Origin: Desulfuribacillus alkaliarsenatis
Lineage (GTDB): Bacteria; Bacillota; Bacilli; Desulfuribacillales; Desulfuribacillaceae
Direction of reading: 5' to 3'
Length of the DNA: 64,000 nucleotides
Assembly (NCBI RefSeq): GCF_001730225.1
Contig: NZ_MIJE01000001.1
Span: 186,001 to 250,000 of the forward strand
This document shows positions 26,597 to 35,223 of the stretch, piece by piece. The notes below the pieces were generated by a model. That model searched no databases. It worked only from the letters and a program-made list of their open reading frames with translations, and was not told where the DNA came from. How positions within the stretch are numbered: position 1 is the first letter of the stretch; the number at the start of each line of letters is the position of its first letter. The translations under genes were made by a program, and so were the position numbers.

Positions 26597-26646
26597 TCAT
26601 AGTGATAGAAGTTCATAGTTAGAATGATAGACGTTCATAGATGGAG
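26581..26646 (+). repeat. Three 22-bp tandem units across the nrfH end and nrfH-nrfA spacer
   Basis: Units begin at 26581, 26603 and 26625 with TGATAGACGTTCATAG, TGATAGAAGTTCATAG and TGATAGACGTTCATAG, and each is followed by a divergent six-base tail. The first unit contains the nrfH stop codon and the third ends at the nrfA ribosome site. It looks like local duplication that widened the intergenic gap. Confidence 0.9.
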
Positions 26647-26656
26647 GAGTTAATTA

Positions 26657-28000
26657 ATGAAAAATGCAAAAAAAGTAGCAATAATAATGCTTGTAGCAAT
26701 TGCTATTGTAATGGGTGGGTATATCGCCTATTCTTTAGCAGTACAGCCTGAATATCAACCACAAATTGAAGTTTTTCCAGGTCAAATAGCTGACGATGAA
26801 GCCGACGCTTCTGTATGGGGTGAGTTCTATCCTGAACACTGGGAGAGCTATCAACGAAACTATGAAATGCGCCCGACAAGATATAACGGCTCAGTACCAG
26901 AGGATAAAACCATCATGTATCCATATTTACCTATTATCTATGGTGGTATGGGCTTTGCTGAAGATTACCTTGAAGATCGTGGACATGTATACTCCGTTGA
27001 AGATATCAGACATATTCATGAAAGTCGTAGACCACTTGCTGTATGCTGGACCTGTAAATCATCACAAGCCCACCTAATAATTGAAAGGGAAGGAGTAGAT
27101 TACTACTCAATGGCTTGGGGTGATTTAGAGGAGGAAGTAGTGCATCCAATTGGTTGTCTAAATTGTCATAATCCTGAAGATATGAGCTTGACTGTAAGAA
27201 ATCCAGCTTTTATCGAGGCTATGGATCGCTTAGGCATTGATGTCGCTGATGCAACGCAACAGGAAATGCGTTCCTATGTATGTGGACAATGCCATGTAGA
27301 ATACTACTTTAGACCAGATGATAAGTACCTAATTTTCCCTTGGGACAACGGCTTTCACCCAGATGATATTGAAAGGTATTTCGATGATATAGGTTTTAAC
27401 GACTGGACCCATGCTATTACTGGGGCTGAAGTAATCAAAATTCAACATCCTGAATTTGAGCTCTGGAGCTTAAGTACCCATGGTCAAGCTGGTGTTAGTT
27501 GTGCTGACTGTCATATGCCGTATGTGAGGGTTGGTAATACAAAGATGTCATCTCACCATTGGCAAAGTCCATTAAACACATTAAATGAATCCTGTCGTAC
27601 GTGCCATATACAAAGTGTAGACTGGTTACGGCAACAGGTTTACGACCGTCAAGATAAGACAAAACGACTACTAGATATAGCTGCCTATGCTTTAGTTGAT
27701 GCAATAGAAGAAATAGCTCTTGCTTTAGAGGAAGGCAACTATAATGAACAAAGCTTAGAAGAGGCGCGATATTTGCAGCGTCGTGCGCAGCTTAGGGTAG
27801 ATTTCTTTATTGCTGATAACAGTACGGGGGCACATAATCCTACACTTGCATTAGAGGTACTGGGAGTAGCGATTGAGCAAGCCCATGAGGCACGTAAAGC
27901 AGCTGAAATGGCCAGGCTTGGTGAATTATATGAAGCGCCACGGGATATTCAACGGGGCGAAGGTGCCCGTGATGATGCGTACCTAGAGCAATACAACTAA
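26657..28000 (+). CDS. nrfA: Ammonia-forming cytochrome c nitrite reductase
   Basis: Pentaheme enzyme that reduces nitrite to ammonium with six electrons outside the membrane. The catalytic heme site is CWTCK (130-134) with the diagnostic proximal lysine; the others are CLNCH (167-171), CGQCH (209-213), CADCH (282-286) and CRTCH (313-317). VEYYF after the third site supplies the catalytic Tyr216 and the STHG motif supplies His275. The KIQ triplet at 261-263 matches the K-x-Q calcium-site motif, so this belongs to the calcium-dependent type. An uncleaved N-terminal helix anchors it. GGAGG precedes ATG 26657; nrfHA form one operon. Confidence 0.96.
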   Translation: MKNAKKVAIIMLVAIAIVMGGYIAYSLAVQPEYQPQIEVFPGQIADDEADASVWGEFYPEHWESYQRNYEMRPTRYNGSVPEDKTIMYPYLPIIYGGMGFAEDYLEDRGHVYSVEDIRHIHESRRPLAVCWTCKSSQAHLIIEREGVDYYSMAWGDLEEEVVHPIGCLNCHNPEDMSLTVRNPAFIEAMDRLGIDVADATQQEMRSYVCGQCHVEYYFRPDDKYLIFPWDNGFHPDDIERYFDDIGFNDWTHAITGAEVIKIQHPEFELWSLSTHGQAGVSCADCHMPYVRVGNTKMSSHHWQSPLNTLNESCRTCHIQSVDWLRQQVYDRQDKTKRLLDIAAYALVDAIEEIALALEEGNYNEQSLEEARYLQRRAQLRVDFFIADNSTGAHNPTLALEVLGVAIEQAHEARKAAEMARLGELYEAPRDIQRGEGARDDAYLEQYN

Positions 28001-28042
28001 TAGAAACTTCGGCTAATATAAGCTTTGGCTCAAAGACTCAAC

Positions 28043-28082
28043 AGAGCAGGGATGTAAATCTCTGCTCTTGTTACATTTTTTC
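28043..28082 (+). terminator. Terminator after nrfHA
   Basis: AGAGCAG/CTGCTCT stem with internal GA/TC, then a T-run to 28082. Confidence 0.8.
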
Positions 28083-28184
28083 TATGATTTGCGTTTAATG
28101 TTGGTTATTTCTAAAGATTTATATTAAAATAAAGGAAACATATAATATATAGAAGATCGATACGTTTTAGAAAGGATGATAAAT

Positions 28185-29873
28185 ATGGCAATAGCTCCTA
28201 ATCTAGAGAATTATGAGCAAGCAAGAGCTACCTTTAAATGGGAAGAAGCTGAAAAGGAATTTACCTGGAATAAATCTGGCAAGTGTAATATTGTATACGA
28301 AGCAATTGATCGGAAATGTGAACAGGGAGCAGCCAACGATATAGCCCTTTACTACAGCGATGGTGACCGTGACGAGCAATATACATACGAAAAGCTACAA
28401 AAACTATCAAATAGATTTGCTCGAGGGCTCAAAAGTCTTGGTGTTGCTAAGGGTGATCGCGTATTTATCTTTTTACCTCGTACACCAGAGTACTATGTTG
28501 CGATGCTTGGTACGATTCGTATTGGTGCGATTGCAGGGCCGCTCTTTGAAGCTTTTATGGAGAAGGCAGTTAAGGACCGTTTAGAAGATAGTGAAGCAAA
28601 GGTTTTGGTAACTAGCCCAGAACTACTTGAACGTGTTCCACTTCATGAGCTGCCAGAGCTTAAGCGCGTTATTATTGTTGGCGCGGATGAGGTAGATGAA
28701 GGTAAAAGGCAGGTTGCATATCAAGAAATTATGCGTCATGATAGCACGCCTATTGTCGAGTGGCTAGACAAAGAAGATGCGATGATGATTCATTACACGT
28801 CGGGCTCGACTGGTAAGCCTAAAGGTGTTTTGTTAAGTCATTATGCGATGGTTCATATGTATATATCGGGTAAATGGGTCTATGATTTAAAACCTACTGA
28901 CATTTATTGGTGTGTTGCAGATCCGGGTTGGATTACAGGAACAAGTGCAGGAATGTGGGCACCATGGCTTAACGGTACCCCAGTAGTTATGCGTGGGGGA
29001 AGATTTAATCCAGAGCATTGGTATGAGACATTAGCCAAACACAAAGTAACTGTATGGTTTAGTGCTCCGACTGCCTTCCGTATGCTCATGGCAGCAGGAA
29101 CAGAGATTGCTAAAAAGTATGATTTATCAAACTTAAGACATATATTATCTGCAGGAGAGCCGCTAAACCCAGAGTTAATAAAGTGGGGTATGGATACTTT
29201 TGGTGTCCCGATATATGATAACTGGTGGATGACTGAAACTGGTTCGTCAGTAATTGCTAATTTCCCAGCTTTAGAGATAAGGCCAGGCTCTATGGGCAAG
29301 CCAATACCAGGAATTGAAGTAGAAATCGTTAATAATATCGGAACACCAATGGGGACTAATGAATTAGGTAACCTAGCGATTAAGCCGCCATGGCCTGGAC
29401 TTATGAAGACGATATGGAATAATCCAAGTAAGTATGCAGATTACTTCGTCAATGGCTGGTACATCTCAGGGGATTCAGCTTATAAGGATGAAGATGGATA
29501 CTATTGGTTTGAGGGTCGTATTGATGATGTAATTAACACAATGGGTGAACGTGTTGGCCCATTCGAGGTAGAAAGTAAGCTTGTAGAGCACCCTGCGGTC
29601 GCAGAGGCAGGGGTTATCGGTGTACCAGATCCCGTTCGCGGAGAGGTTGTTAAGGCGTATATTACTTTGCGCCAGGGGTTTCATGAATCTGACGAACTAA
29701 AAGAGGATATTATGAACTTCGTAAGAGAAAGACTTGCAGCCCATGCCCGACCGAGAATTATTGAGGTCAGAAACAAGCTTCCTAAAACCCGAAGTGGTAA
29801 AATTATGCGTAGAGTCTTAAAAGCTAAGGAATTAAATATTCCAACTGGGGATGTCTCAACTATAGATGATTAA
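28185..29873 (+). CDS. acsA: Acetyl-CoA synthetase (AcsA type)
   Basis: AMP-forming acyl-CoA ligase that activates acetate. The P-loop YTSGSTGKPKG, the WWMTETG block, the FEGRIDDVINTMGERVGPFEVES hinge and the catalytic lysine in TRSGKIMRR are all visible. Size (562 residues) and sequence style fit the Bacillus AcsA branch rather than long Acs proteins. ATG 28185 is placed by the AAAGGATGAT ribosome site; ATG 28176 overlaps that site. It lies between nrfHA and the two-component genes and ends at a terminator shared with the convergent regulator gene. It may feed acetate into the cycle that supplies reductant for respiration. Confidence 0.93.
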   Translation: MAIAPNLENYEQARATFKWEEAEKEFTWNKSGKCNIVYEAIDRKCEQGAANDIALYYSDGDRDEQYTYEKLQKLSNRFARGLKSLGVAKGDRVFIFLPRTPEYYVAMLGTIRIGAIAGPLFEAFMEKAVKDRLEDSEAKVLVTSPELLERVPLHELPELKRVIIVGADEVDEGKRQVAYQEIMRHDSTPIVEWLDKEDAMMIHYTSGSTGKPKGVLLSHYAMVHMYISGKWVYDLKPTDIYWCVADPGWITGTSAGMWAPWLNGTPVVMRGGRFNPEHWYETLAKHKVTVWFSAPTAFRMLMAAGTEIAKKYDLSNLRHILSAGEPLNPELIKWGMDTFGVPIYDNWWMTETGSSVIANFPALEIRPGSMGKPIPGIEVEIVNNIGTPMGTNELGNLAIKPPWPGLMKTIWNNPSKYADYFVNGWYISGDSAYKDEDGYYWFEGRIDDVINTMGERVGPFEVESKLVEHPAVAEAGVIGVPDPVRGEVVKAYITLRQGFHESDELKEDIMNFVRERLAAHARPRIIEVRNKLPKTRSGKIMRRVLKAKELNIPTGDVSTIDD

Positions 29874-29874
29874 T

Positions 29875-29922
29875 AAAAAAAGAAGCTAGGGGCTTGTACT
29901 AAGCCTTTAGCTTCCTTTTTGA
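29875..29922 (+). terminator. Bidirectional terminator between acsA and the response regulator
   Basis: GAAGCTA...TAGCTTC outer stem with GGGCTT/AAGCC inner stem and flanking A-run and T-run. It serves the two convergent genes. Confidence 0.85.
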
Positions 29923-29938
29923 TTCCATCAAAAATATT

Positions 29939-30577
29939 TTAGATTTCATCAAACATATTTTTTCGGACTGCGTAAACCGCTGCCTGTGATCTATTAGAGA
30001 AATTGAGCTTACTGAACACGTTACTTACATAATTACGGACCGTTTTTTCACTTAGGCATAGCACTTCACCAATTTCTCTATTGGTCATACCCTCGCCAAT
30101 CAAATTAAGAATTTCATGCTCCTGGTCGGTTAGCTCTTTTTGTTTTGACTCAAGCTGCATGCGTTGAATTAGCTTTTGCGTGCCGTCATAATCTAGGATA
30201 TGCACTCCTGATAATGCTTGGTTAATTGAACGTACAAGCTCATCAAATCCAATCTTTTTCTTAACGTAGCCGACAGCACCTGCAAGAATTGATGAGTACA
30301 TGGCCTCTTCGTCAGTATGAGATGTTAGCATTAAAACCTTAGCGTTAGTATCAATATCCCTAATTGCCCTACATGCTTCTATGCCATTTTTGATTGGCAT
30401 ACGTATATCCATTAGTGTTAAGTCTGGTCGCAATTCTTTATAAATCTCTACAGCTTGTTTACCATTTTCTGCTAGTCCGACCACCTCGTATTGTCCTTCT
30501 TGCTCTAACAAGCCCTTTAGCCCTAAGCGGACAATTTCATGGTCATCCACAAGTAAAATTTTTGTCGTTTTAGTCAT
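29939..30577 (-). CDS. NarL/FixJ-type response regulator
   Basis: An N-terminal receiver domain shows DDHEIVRLGLKGLL, the phospho-acceptor Asp in LTLMDIRMP, a TSH triad residue and the KKKIG Lys. A C-terminal LuxR-type helix-turn-helix follows (LTDQEHEILNLIGEGMTNREIGEVLCLSEKTVRNYVSNVFSKL). It is expected to activate or repress anaerobic respiration genes when phosphorylated by the sensor kinase encoded just upstream. ATG 30577 is chosen because it gives the normal short N-terminus; the genes overlap by eight bases, so both are co-translated. Confidence 0.93.
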   Translation of the reverse strand: MTKTTKILLVDDHEIVRLGLKGLLEQEGQYEVVGLAENGKQAVEIYKELRPDLTLMDIRMPIKNGIEACRAIRDIDTNAKVLMLTSHTDEEAMYSSILAGAVGYVKKKIGFDELVRSINQALSGVHILDYDGTQKLIQRMQLESKQKELTDQEHEILNLIGEGMTNREIGEVLCLSEKTVRNYVSNVFSKLNFSNRSQAAVYAVRKNMFDEI

Positions 30578-32066
30578 CCAAATCATCCTCCCACGGAATT
30601 TCAATTTCAATTGTAGTACCCTGCTTAGGCTTACTATTGATAGATAGTGAACCCTTTAAAGAATACACCCTTTCTTTAATGTTGTTTAGGCCTTGATGGT
30701 AGCCCTGTGAGGTGCGCTTTTTTAAATTCCTCTCATTAAAACCCTTACCATTATCAGAAATAATTAATGTAATAATATTATTATTGCTTTTAAGTTTAAT
30801 TTTCACATTGCTTGCTTGAGCGTGTTTAATTACGTTAGTTAATAATTCGAATGTTATTAGTTTAATGTTTTGAGTTACATCACCAGATGGATAAAACTTA
30901 TTGAAAGCTTCATCGTAGGCAAAATCAACATTGATTTTTGAGTGAATTTTGAAATCATGTATGATTTCAAAAATTGAATTTATTAAAATATTAGTATTAT
31001 TACTAGACTGTGCCCTAAGGTTGTTAATGTAATTACGCATTTGAATTATTACATCATCTAGTTTTTCAATCGCAGTTTTTATGTGTGATTTTGATTTTTC
31101 TGGTTCTTTATCCATTGACATAGATGCGTTTTCAAGGTATAAACCTACACCATATACCGATTGAATTATACCATCATGGAGGTCGCGTGAAAAACGTTCA
31201 CGCTCATTGTATACAGAGTTAAGAATTTGTGCTTGCTCAAGCTGACGCTCTATCTCAATTTTGAAGATTCTTAATATTAATACAGCATAATAGGCCATTA
31301 ATACTCCACTAGTTGCTCGGATTAGATATATTGGTATACCAGTTAGCTCGAAAAACGATTTCGTGTTGATTACACTAGCGGGCAAAAAGGTAGTTTCAGG
31401 TACTATCAATCCTCCAGCAAAAGCATATAGTAAGAACGCCGCACTAAAGCCTTGCAATTTCGAGCTAGAGACCTTGAAACGCCGTTGCTTTAACAAAGGT
31501 ATTTGTAGGTATATTGCGTATGCAGATATTATTGAACCAGGTAAAGCCAATAAATAGCGTGACCAGGCGTTACTTGAGTTTATCCACGTACGAAAATCAT
31601 CATAATAGAAAATATTTGATAAAATAAAGAGCATAAACCACATGCCAAAAATCACAACTGGTATATAATGGATGCCATTCCAGCGCTGCTTCGTTTCCGA
31701 AAGCAAACTACTTCCAAACATAAATAGAAACATAAATGATAATGAATTTAAAAATGTTTTAAATACGATGATGTTATTAATTCCGTCGAGATATAAGTAC
31801 TCACGTTGAAATGGAATAAACATAATACCCCACTCAACAAGTCCGTGCGCTATACCAAATAGTGCTAAAAATTTTAGGCTCTTAGCTAATGGTATATTAC
31901 TAAAATTCTTAGGCTGTAAAGCAATTGCAAAACCCATAAGGAAAAAAGCTAAACCGTATACCATAAAGACTTCTGAGCGAAAGGTAATAAAGAATTCTTG
32001 AAATATAATGTTAATCACCTGCCAGGAATTTATGAAGAAAAAATGTAGCATATTTTCATATGTCAT
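30570..32066 (-). CDS. Membrane sensor histidine kinase (HisKA_3 type)
   Basis: The first ~260 residues carry about seven hydrophobic segments, a membrane-embedded sensor region I cannot name. The HisKA_3 dimerisation box RFSRDLHDGIIQSVYGVGLYLENA gives the phosphorylated His. The ATPase domain has ELLTNVIKHAQASNVKI, DNGKGF and GLNNIKERVYSLKG. This is the NarX/LiaS-like class that partners with NarL-type regulators. The start is not certain because no clear ribosome site precedes ATG 32066. It is divergent from the hexaheme cytochrome gene at 32558, with a 490-base shared control region, so it probably senses the electron acceptor or the redox state for that module. Confidence 0.88.
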   Translation of the reverse strand: MTYENMLHFFFINSWQVINIIFQEFFITFRSEVFMVYGLAFFLMGFAIALQPKNFSNIPLAKSLKFLALFGIAHGLVEWGIMFIPFQREYLYLDGINNIIVFKTFLNSLSFMFLFMFGSSLLSETKQRWNGIHYIPVVIFGMWFMLFILSNIFYYDDFRTWINSSNAWSRYLLALPGSIISAYAIYLQIPLLKQRRFKVSSSKLQGFSAAFLLYAFAGGLIVPETTFLPASVINTKSFFELTGIPIYLIRATSGVLMAYYAVLILRIFKIEIERQLEQAQILNSVYNERERFSRDLHDGIIQSVYGVGLYLENASMSMDKEPEKSKSHIKTAIEKLDDVIIQMRNYINNLRAQSSNNTNILINSIFEIIHDFKIHSKINVDFAYDEAFNKFYPSGDVTQNIKLITFELLTNVIKHAQASNVKIKLKSNNNIITLIISDNGKGFNERNLKKRTSQGYHQGLNNIKERVYSLKGSLSINSKPKQGTTIEIEIPWEDDLDD

Positions 32067-32557
32067 TATACAGGAAGATTTAATATTAATATAGCAAATT
32101 CTGCGTCTTTACTAGGTTTTTCTTTATTTTACGCCAGTTTATAAAGTATATAGAATTATAATTATATGAAAAAAAATCTATGGTACAAATGCAATGCAAA
32201 AAAGATGACATTTGACATGTGGAGCAAAAGTGACATATTAAACAACAAGATTATAAATATAACAATTGCTGATGATATTTATAAATTAAAAAAACTCTCA
32301 ATCTAGTTTTCCAATAGATTTAGAAACGCCTATAAATAAAGCGGCATATCAATTATTTATAATTATTTAAAAGAAAGTGACAAATATACTCCTCCGATTG
32401 AAGTAATTAAGTAAAATCATTGCAAAAAAACAAGAGGACAAAATTTCCCTATATTAATGGACTTATGACAATATGAAGGAAGTGTGATGTATGTCAAAAT
32501 GTGATTAAGATGTGAATTCATCAAAAACACAAAAACTTAAAAGGTGGGAAAATTGAA
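32067..32557. promoter_or_regulatory. Divergent control region between sensor kinase and hexaheme cytochrome
   Basis: A 490-base A+T-rich region without a credible gene. It contains three TGACAT hexamers at 32206, 32213 and 32231, and a CRP-like TGTGA-N6-TCAAA site at 32483-32498 followed by a TGTGATTAAGATGTGA direct repeat. The hexaheme start is served by AAAGGTGGG at about 32539. Regulator binding is inferred. Confidence 0.45.
32483..32498. promoter_or_regulatory. CRP/FNR-like palindrome upstream of hexaheme cytochrome 1
   Basis: TGTGA-TGTATG-TCAAA, two half-sites with the six-base spacing of the CRP family; centre 67 bases before the start codon. Weakest of the three sites in this cluster because the right half-site is TCAAA. 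Confidence 0.4.
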
Positions 32558-34090
32558 ATGAGCAAAAATCGTTTATTAGTATTAATGGCGATGTTAGTGA
32601 TTGCTGCTCTAGTTGTAGTTGGTTGTGCAGATGAAGTTGCGACGCCAGATCCAGCTCCAGCACCAGCACCTGATCAGCCAGTTACACCAGACCCAGTTGC
32701 AACAGACCATAGAACTGTTTACAATGAATATGTTAGCGGCTTCACTGGTCCTGATGCATGCCAAATGTGTCACCAAGATCAATACAAAAAATGGGAAACA
32801 TCTTGGCATACAATTAAAATAACTGAAGGACCAGCACGTCTAGGTGGAAGCTTAGAGAACATCTGGGAAGATGTAGTTCCACAGTGGGATGAACTTGATA
32901 CTTATGTAATCTTAGATCAAAAAGACAGAAATACTCTTTACATTAGTACAGAGAAAGTTGCTATTGAAGATGTAGAATTCGTTGTAGGTGCTACTCGTAA
33001 GCAACGTTATATGGTTTACTACGATGGTGGACCTCGTGAAGCTTGGTTATCTACTACTGAAGACGGTGGAATCTCTTGGACAATTGACAAGTCTCAAACA
33101 GTTCAATTCGAAGGTAACTTAGATCGCGCTGGTTACAAATTATTAGCAGTTGAAATGCGTGGATTTGGAGCGTCAATTTATTCATATGGTGAGCACAGAT
33201 CATGGCAAGAGCGTTGTATCGCTTGTCACGTAACCGGTTTTGATGCTTATGCATGGGAAGATGCTTTAGAAGAGTATAAGAATGGTGAGCGTGAAGACCT
33301 GCGTGACTTCTTTGCAGCAGACTTGCGTATTAGCTGTGAAGCATGTCACGGACCAGGTGCTGATCATGCTGCTAACCCAATGGCTGAAGGAAAAATTATC
33401 AACCCAGCTAAATTGTCTTATGACGACCCGACTCGTAAAATGGTTTGTGAACAATGTCATACACGTACTGGCGGTAAAAATAAGTTTGATTTAAGTCAGG
33501 AATCTAACGATTTACGTGGATTTATGTTAGGAACTCATGACTACTTAGATGTGCAAGATTATGTACGCCCAGCTTGGGGTACTGGTAACCGTGCAACATC
33601 AATCGATGGTAAAGGTCGACGTGACCATCAGCATGACATGGATATCCGTTTGCAAGATTACATCTTTGAGAGACAAACAGTTCATGGACAACAAGCTTGC
33701 TTTGATTGCCATGACTCTCATAATGTAGGTAATGATCCAAACAACAAGAGTATTAAAGGTTCTCAACCAGTTGATGCATGTATCGCATGTCATGGAGATA
33801 AATCAGAAGATTACATGAAAGTTTTAAATGGTCGCACAGGGTGGTCTGGTTATGGTTTTGGTAACTGGGATAATGAAGGTGGAAGAACTGGTCATAGCCA
33901 ACACATATTTAACTTTGACGAAGAAGGACGTAGCTTCGGTTTATCACCAGAGCAATACACATGGGCATTAAAATCTGGCGGTAACGCTGCAGACAAAGCT
34001 GATTGGGTATCTATCTGGCCTTGGGAAGCTTCTTACTTCGAAGGTAAAGGACAGCAAACATTCACTGGCGCTGAGCCTTGGAATCAATAA
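32558..34090 (+). CDS. Hexaheme c-type cytochrome lipoprotein (c554-like pattern)
   Basis: A 510-residue lipoprotein (lipobox VVGC, Cys23; Pro/Ala-rich tether about 27-50) with six heme sites: CQMCH (68-72), CIACH (220-224), CEACH (260-264), CEQCH (297-301), CFDCH (381-385) and CIACH (408-412). The spacing CHVTGF...CE-x-CHGPG-xx-HAANP is the cytochrome c554-type pattern. No CX15CH or CxxCK site is present, so it is not an MccA sulfite reductase or NrfA. The 150 residues between hemes 1 and 2 form an extra beta-rich domain. It leads the module with the iron-sulfur and NrfD proteins; its acceptor is unknown. Confidence 0.85.
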   Translation: MSKNRLLVLMAMLVIAALVVVGCADEVATPDPAPAPAPDQPVTPDPVATDHRTVYNEYVSGFTGPDACQMCHQDQYKKWETSWHTIKITEGPARLGGSLENIWEDVVPQWDELDTYVILDQKDRNTLYISTEKVAIEDVEFVVGATRKQRYMVYYDGGPREAWLSTTEDGGISWTIDKSQTVQFEGNLDRAGYKLLAVEMRGFGASIYSYGEHRSWQERCIACHVTGFDAYAWEDALEEYKNGEREDLRDFFAADLRISCEACHGPGADHAANPMAEGKIINPAKLSYDDPTRKMVCEQCHTRTGGKNKFDLSQESNDLRGFMLGTHDYLDVQDYVRPAWGTGNRATSIDGKGRRDHQHDMDIRLQDYIFERQTVHGQQACFDCHDSHNVGNDPNNKSIKGSQPVDACIACHGDKSEDYMKVLNGRTGWSGYGFGNWDNEGGRTGHSQHIFNFDEEGRSFGLSPEQYTWALKSGGNAADKADWVSIWPWEASYFEGKGQQTFTGAEPWNQ

Positions 34091-34141
34091 TAGCTATACA
34101 ATATTGTGAAGCTATATTATAAGTGGTTTTTTTGACAGAAG

Positions 34142-34179
34142 AAAAAGGGTTACTAATCATAGCATTAGTGCCCTTTTTT
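34142..34179 (+). terminator. Terminator after hexaheme cytochrome 1
   Basis: AAAAAGGG-TT-ACTAAT pairs with ATTAGT-G-CCCTTTTTT. It partly separates this gene from the iron-sulfur gene. Confidence 0.8.
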
Positions 34180-34543
34180 CTAAGTTTTAAGCTGCCAACA
34201 CTGCCAATAATTACTTTTAATTTACCAAAATTAATATAAAAATTTTTGATGTTTCATAAATAAAAAGTTACTTTCTAGCTATAAATGATGTAAATATCAC
34301 AATTAATTACTATGAAATAATCTTAGTGATGATGGGTGCCTGGAATAATAACTAGCTATAAATTACTATAAAAAACTAGTAGCATGATTGTGTAGAAGAT
34401 TAAATAAAATTAGTAGTTCAATTTTATTTCATAATATAGTATGATAGGAAATGTAATATTAATCACATCTTTAAAATTCATAATTTAAACTTCAACTGGG
34501 GAAAACAAAAACAAAAAGAGAAAAAATAAAGGGAGGAAGAAAC
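34180..34543 (+). promoter_or_regulatory. Leader of the iron-sulfur/NrfD operon
   Basis: A 364-base A+T-rich gap without a gene. It holds a CRP/FNR-like palindrome at 34451-34468 and a looser TGAT-N6-ATCA at about 34286. GGGAGGAAG precedes the next start at a good distance. Nothing else is clear. Confidence 0.45.
34451..34468. promoter_or_regulatory. CRP/FNR-like palindrome upstream of the iron-sulfur gene
   Basis: ATGTAAT-ATTA-ATCACAT: inverted half-sites ATGTAAT and ATGTGAT differ at one base. Centre 84 bases before the start codon. Confidence 0.45.
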
Positions 34544-35206
34544 ATGAAAAGACAGCTTTCGCGACGTTCGTTTATTAAGACAACTGCTGTTACAGGCGCT
34601 GGCGTCGCTCTCATTTCTGGCGGATTGATGTCGGTTGACAACTTGGCTCAAGCTTCAGGTTCGAATTCTGGCAGGAAGTATGGCATGGTTATTGATAATA
34701 CTAAATGTATTGGGTGTGGATTATGCCAAAAAGCTTGCCGCACGCAATGGGATATGCCACCAGATGAAACATTCATTCAATTAGAAAGAGACTACGTTGG
34801 TGCTAACGGTGTACCGGAGCATTTCACTTCACAATGTAATCACTGTGAAAATCCGCCGTGTGCTAAAATTTGCCCAACAACTGCTACGTACTTAAATGAA
34901 GATGGTATTCTAGTTATGGACAATAAAAAATGTATAGCATGTAAGGGCTGTATGGCTGCTTGTCCATATAATGCAAGGTTTTGGAGTTATAAATGGAAGA
35001 CTCCTGAAAAATGTCGTTTCTGCGATGGATACGTTCAAGGTGGACATAGACCAGCTTGTGTTATCCAATGTCCAGTAGAAGCTCGTGTATTCGGAGACTT
35101 AAACGATCCAAATAGTGAAATATCTAAAGTTGTTGCTAGTGAAAATCTTGTACGTTTAAGAGAAGAGCTAGGAACTGAGCCGAAAATATATTATAAGAGA
35201 AAATAA
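34544..35206 (+). CDS. Tat-exported 4x[4Fe-4S] electron transfer protein (NrfC/DmsB-like)
   Basis: The N-terminus has a twin-arginine signal (RRSFIK, then a hydrophobic Ala/Gly stretch), so it is folded with its clusters in the cytoplasm and exported. Four cysteine groups are visible: CIGCGLCQKAC, CNHCENPPCAKICP, CIACKGCMAACP and CRFC...CVIQCP, that is sixteen cysteines for four [4Fe-4S] clusters. The protein should relay electrons between the NrfD-type quinol subunit and a cytochrome. It is the first gene of a tight pair with the NrfD gene (17-base gap). No catalytic molybdopterin subunit lies nearby, so the end acceptor is probably a cytochrome. Confidence 0.93.
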   Translation: MKRQLSRRSFIKTTAVTGAGVALISGGLMSVDNLAQASGSNSGRKYGMVIDNTKCIGCGLCQKACRTQWDMPPDETFIQLERDYVGANGVPEHFTSQCNHCENPPCAKICPTTATYLNEDGILVMDNKKCIACKGCMAACPYNARFWSYKWKTPEKCRFCDGYVQGGHRPACVIQCPVEARVFGDLNDPNSEISKVVASENLVRLREELGTEPKIYYKRK

Positions 35207-35223
35207 TAAAGGGGGAGACAAAC

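Noticed and set aside
32619-33793. Several 64-72 residue frames on both strands across the first hexaheme gene
   Set aside because: Shadows of the cytochrome frame without ribosome sites or domain-like sequence.
32558-34090. Octaheme sulfite reductase (MccA/SirA) or NrfA identity for the hexaheme protein
   Set aside because: Only six CxxCH motifs, no CX15CH and no CxxCK site; apart from the lipobox cysteine no spare cysteines.
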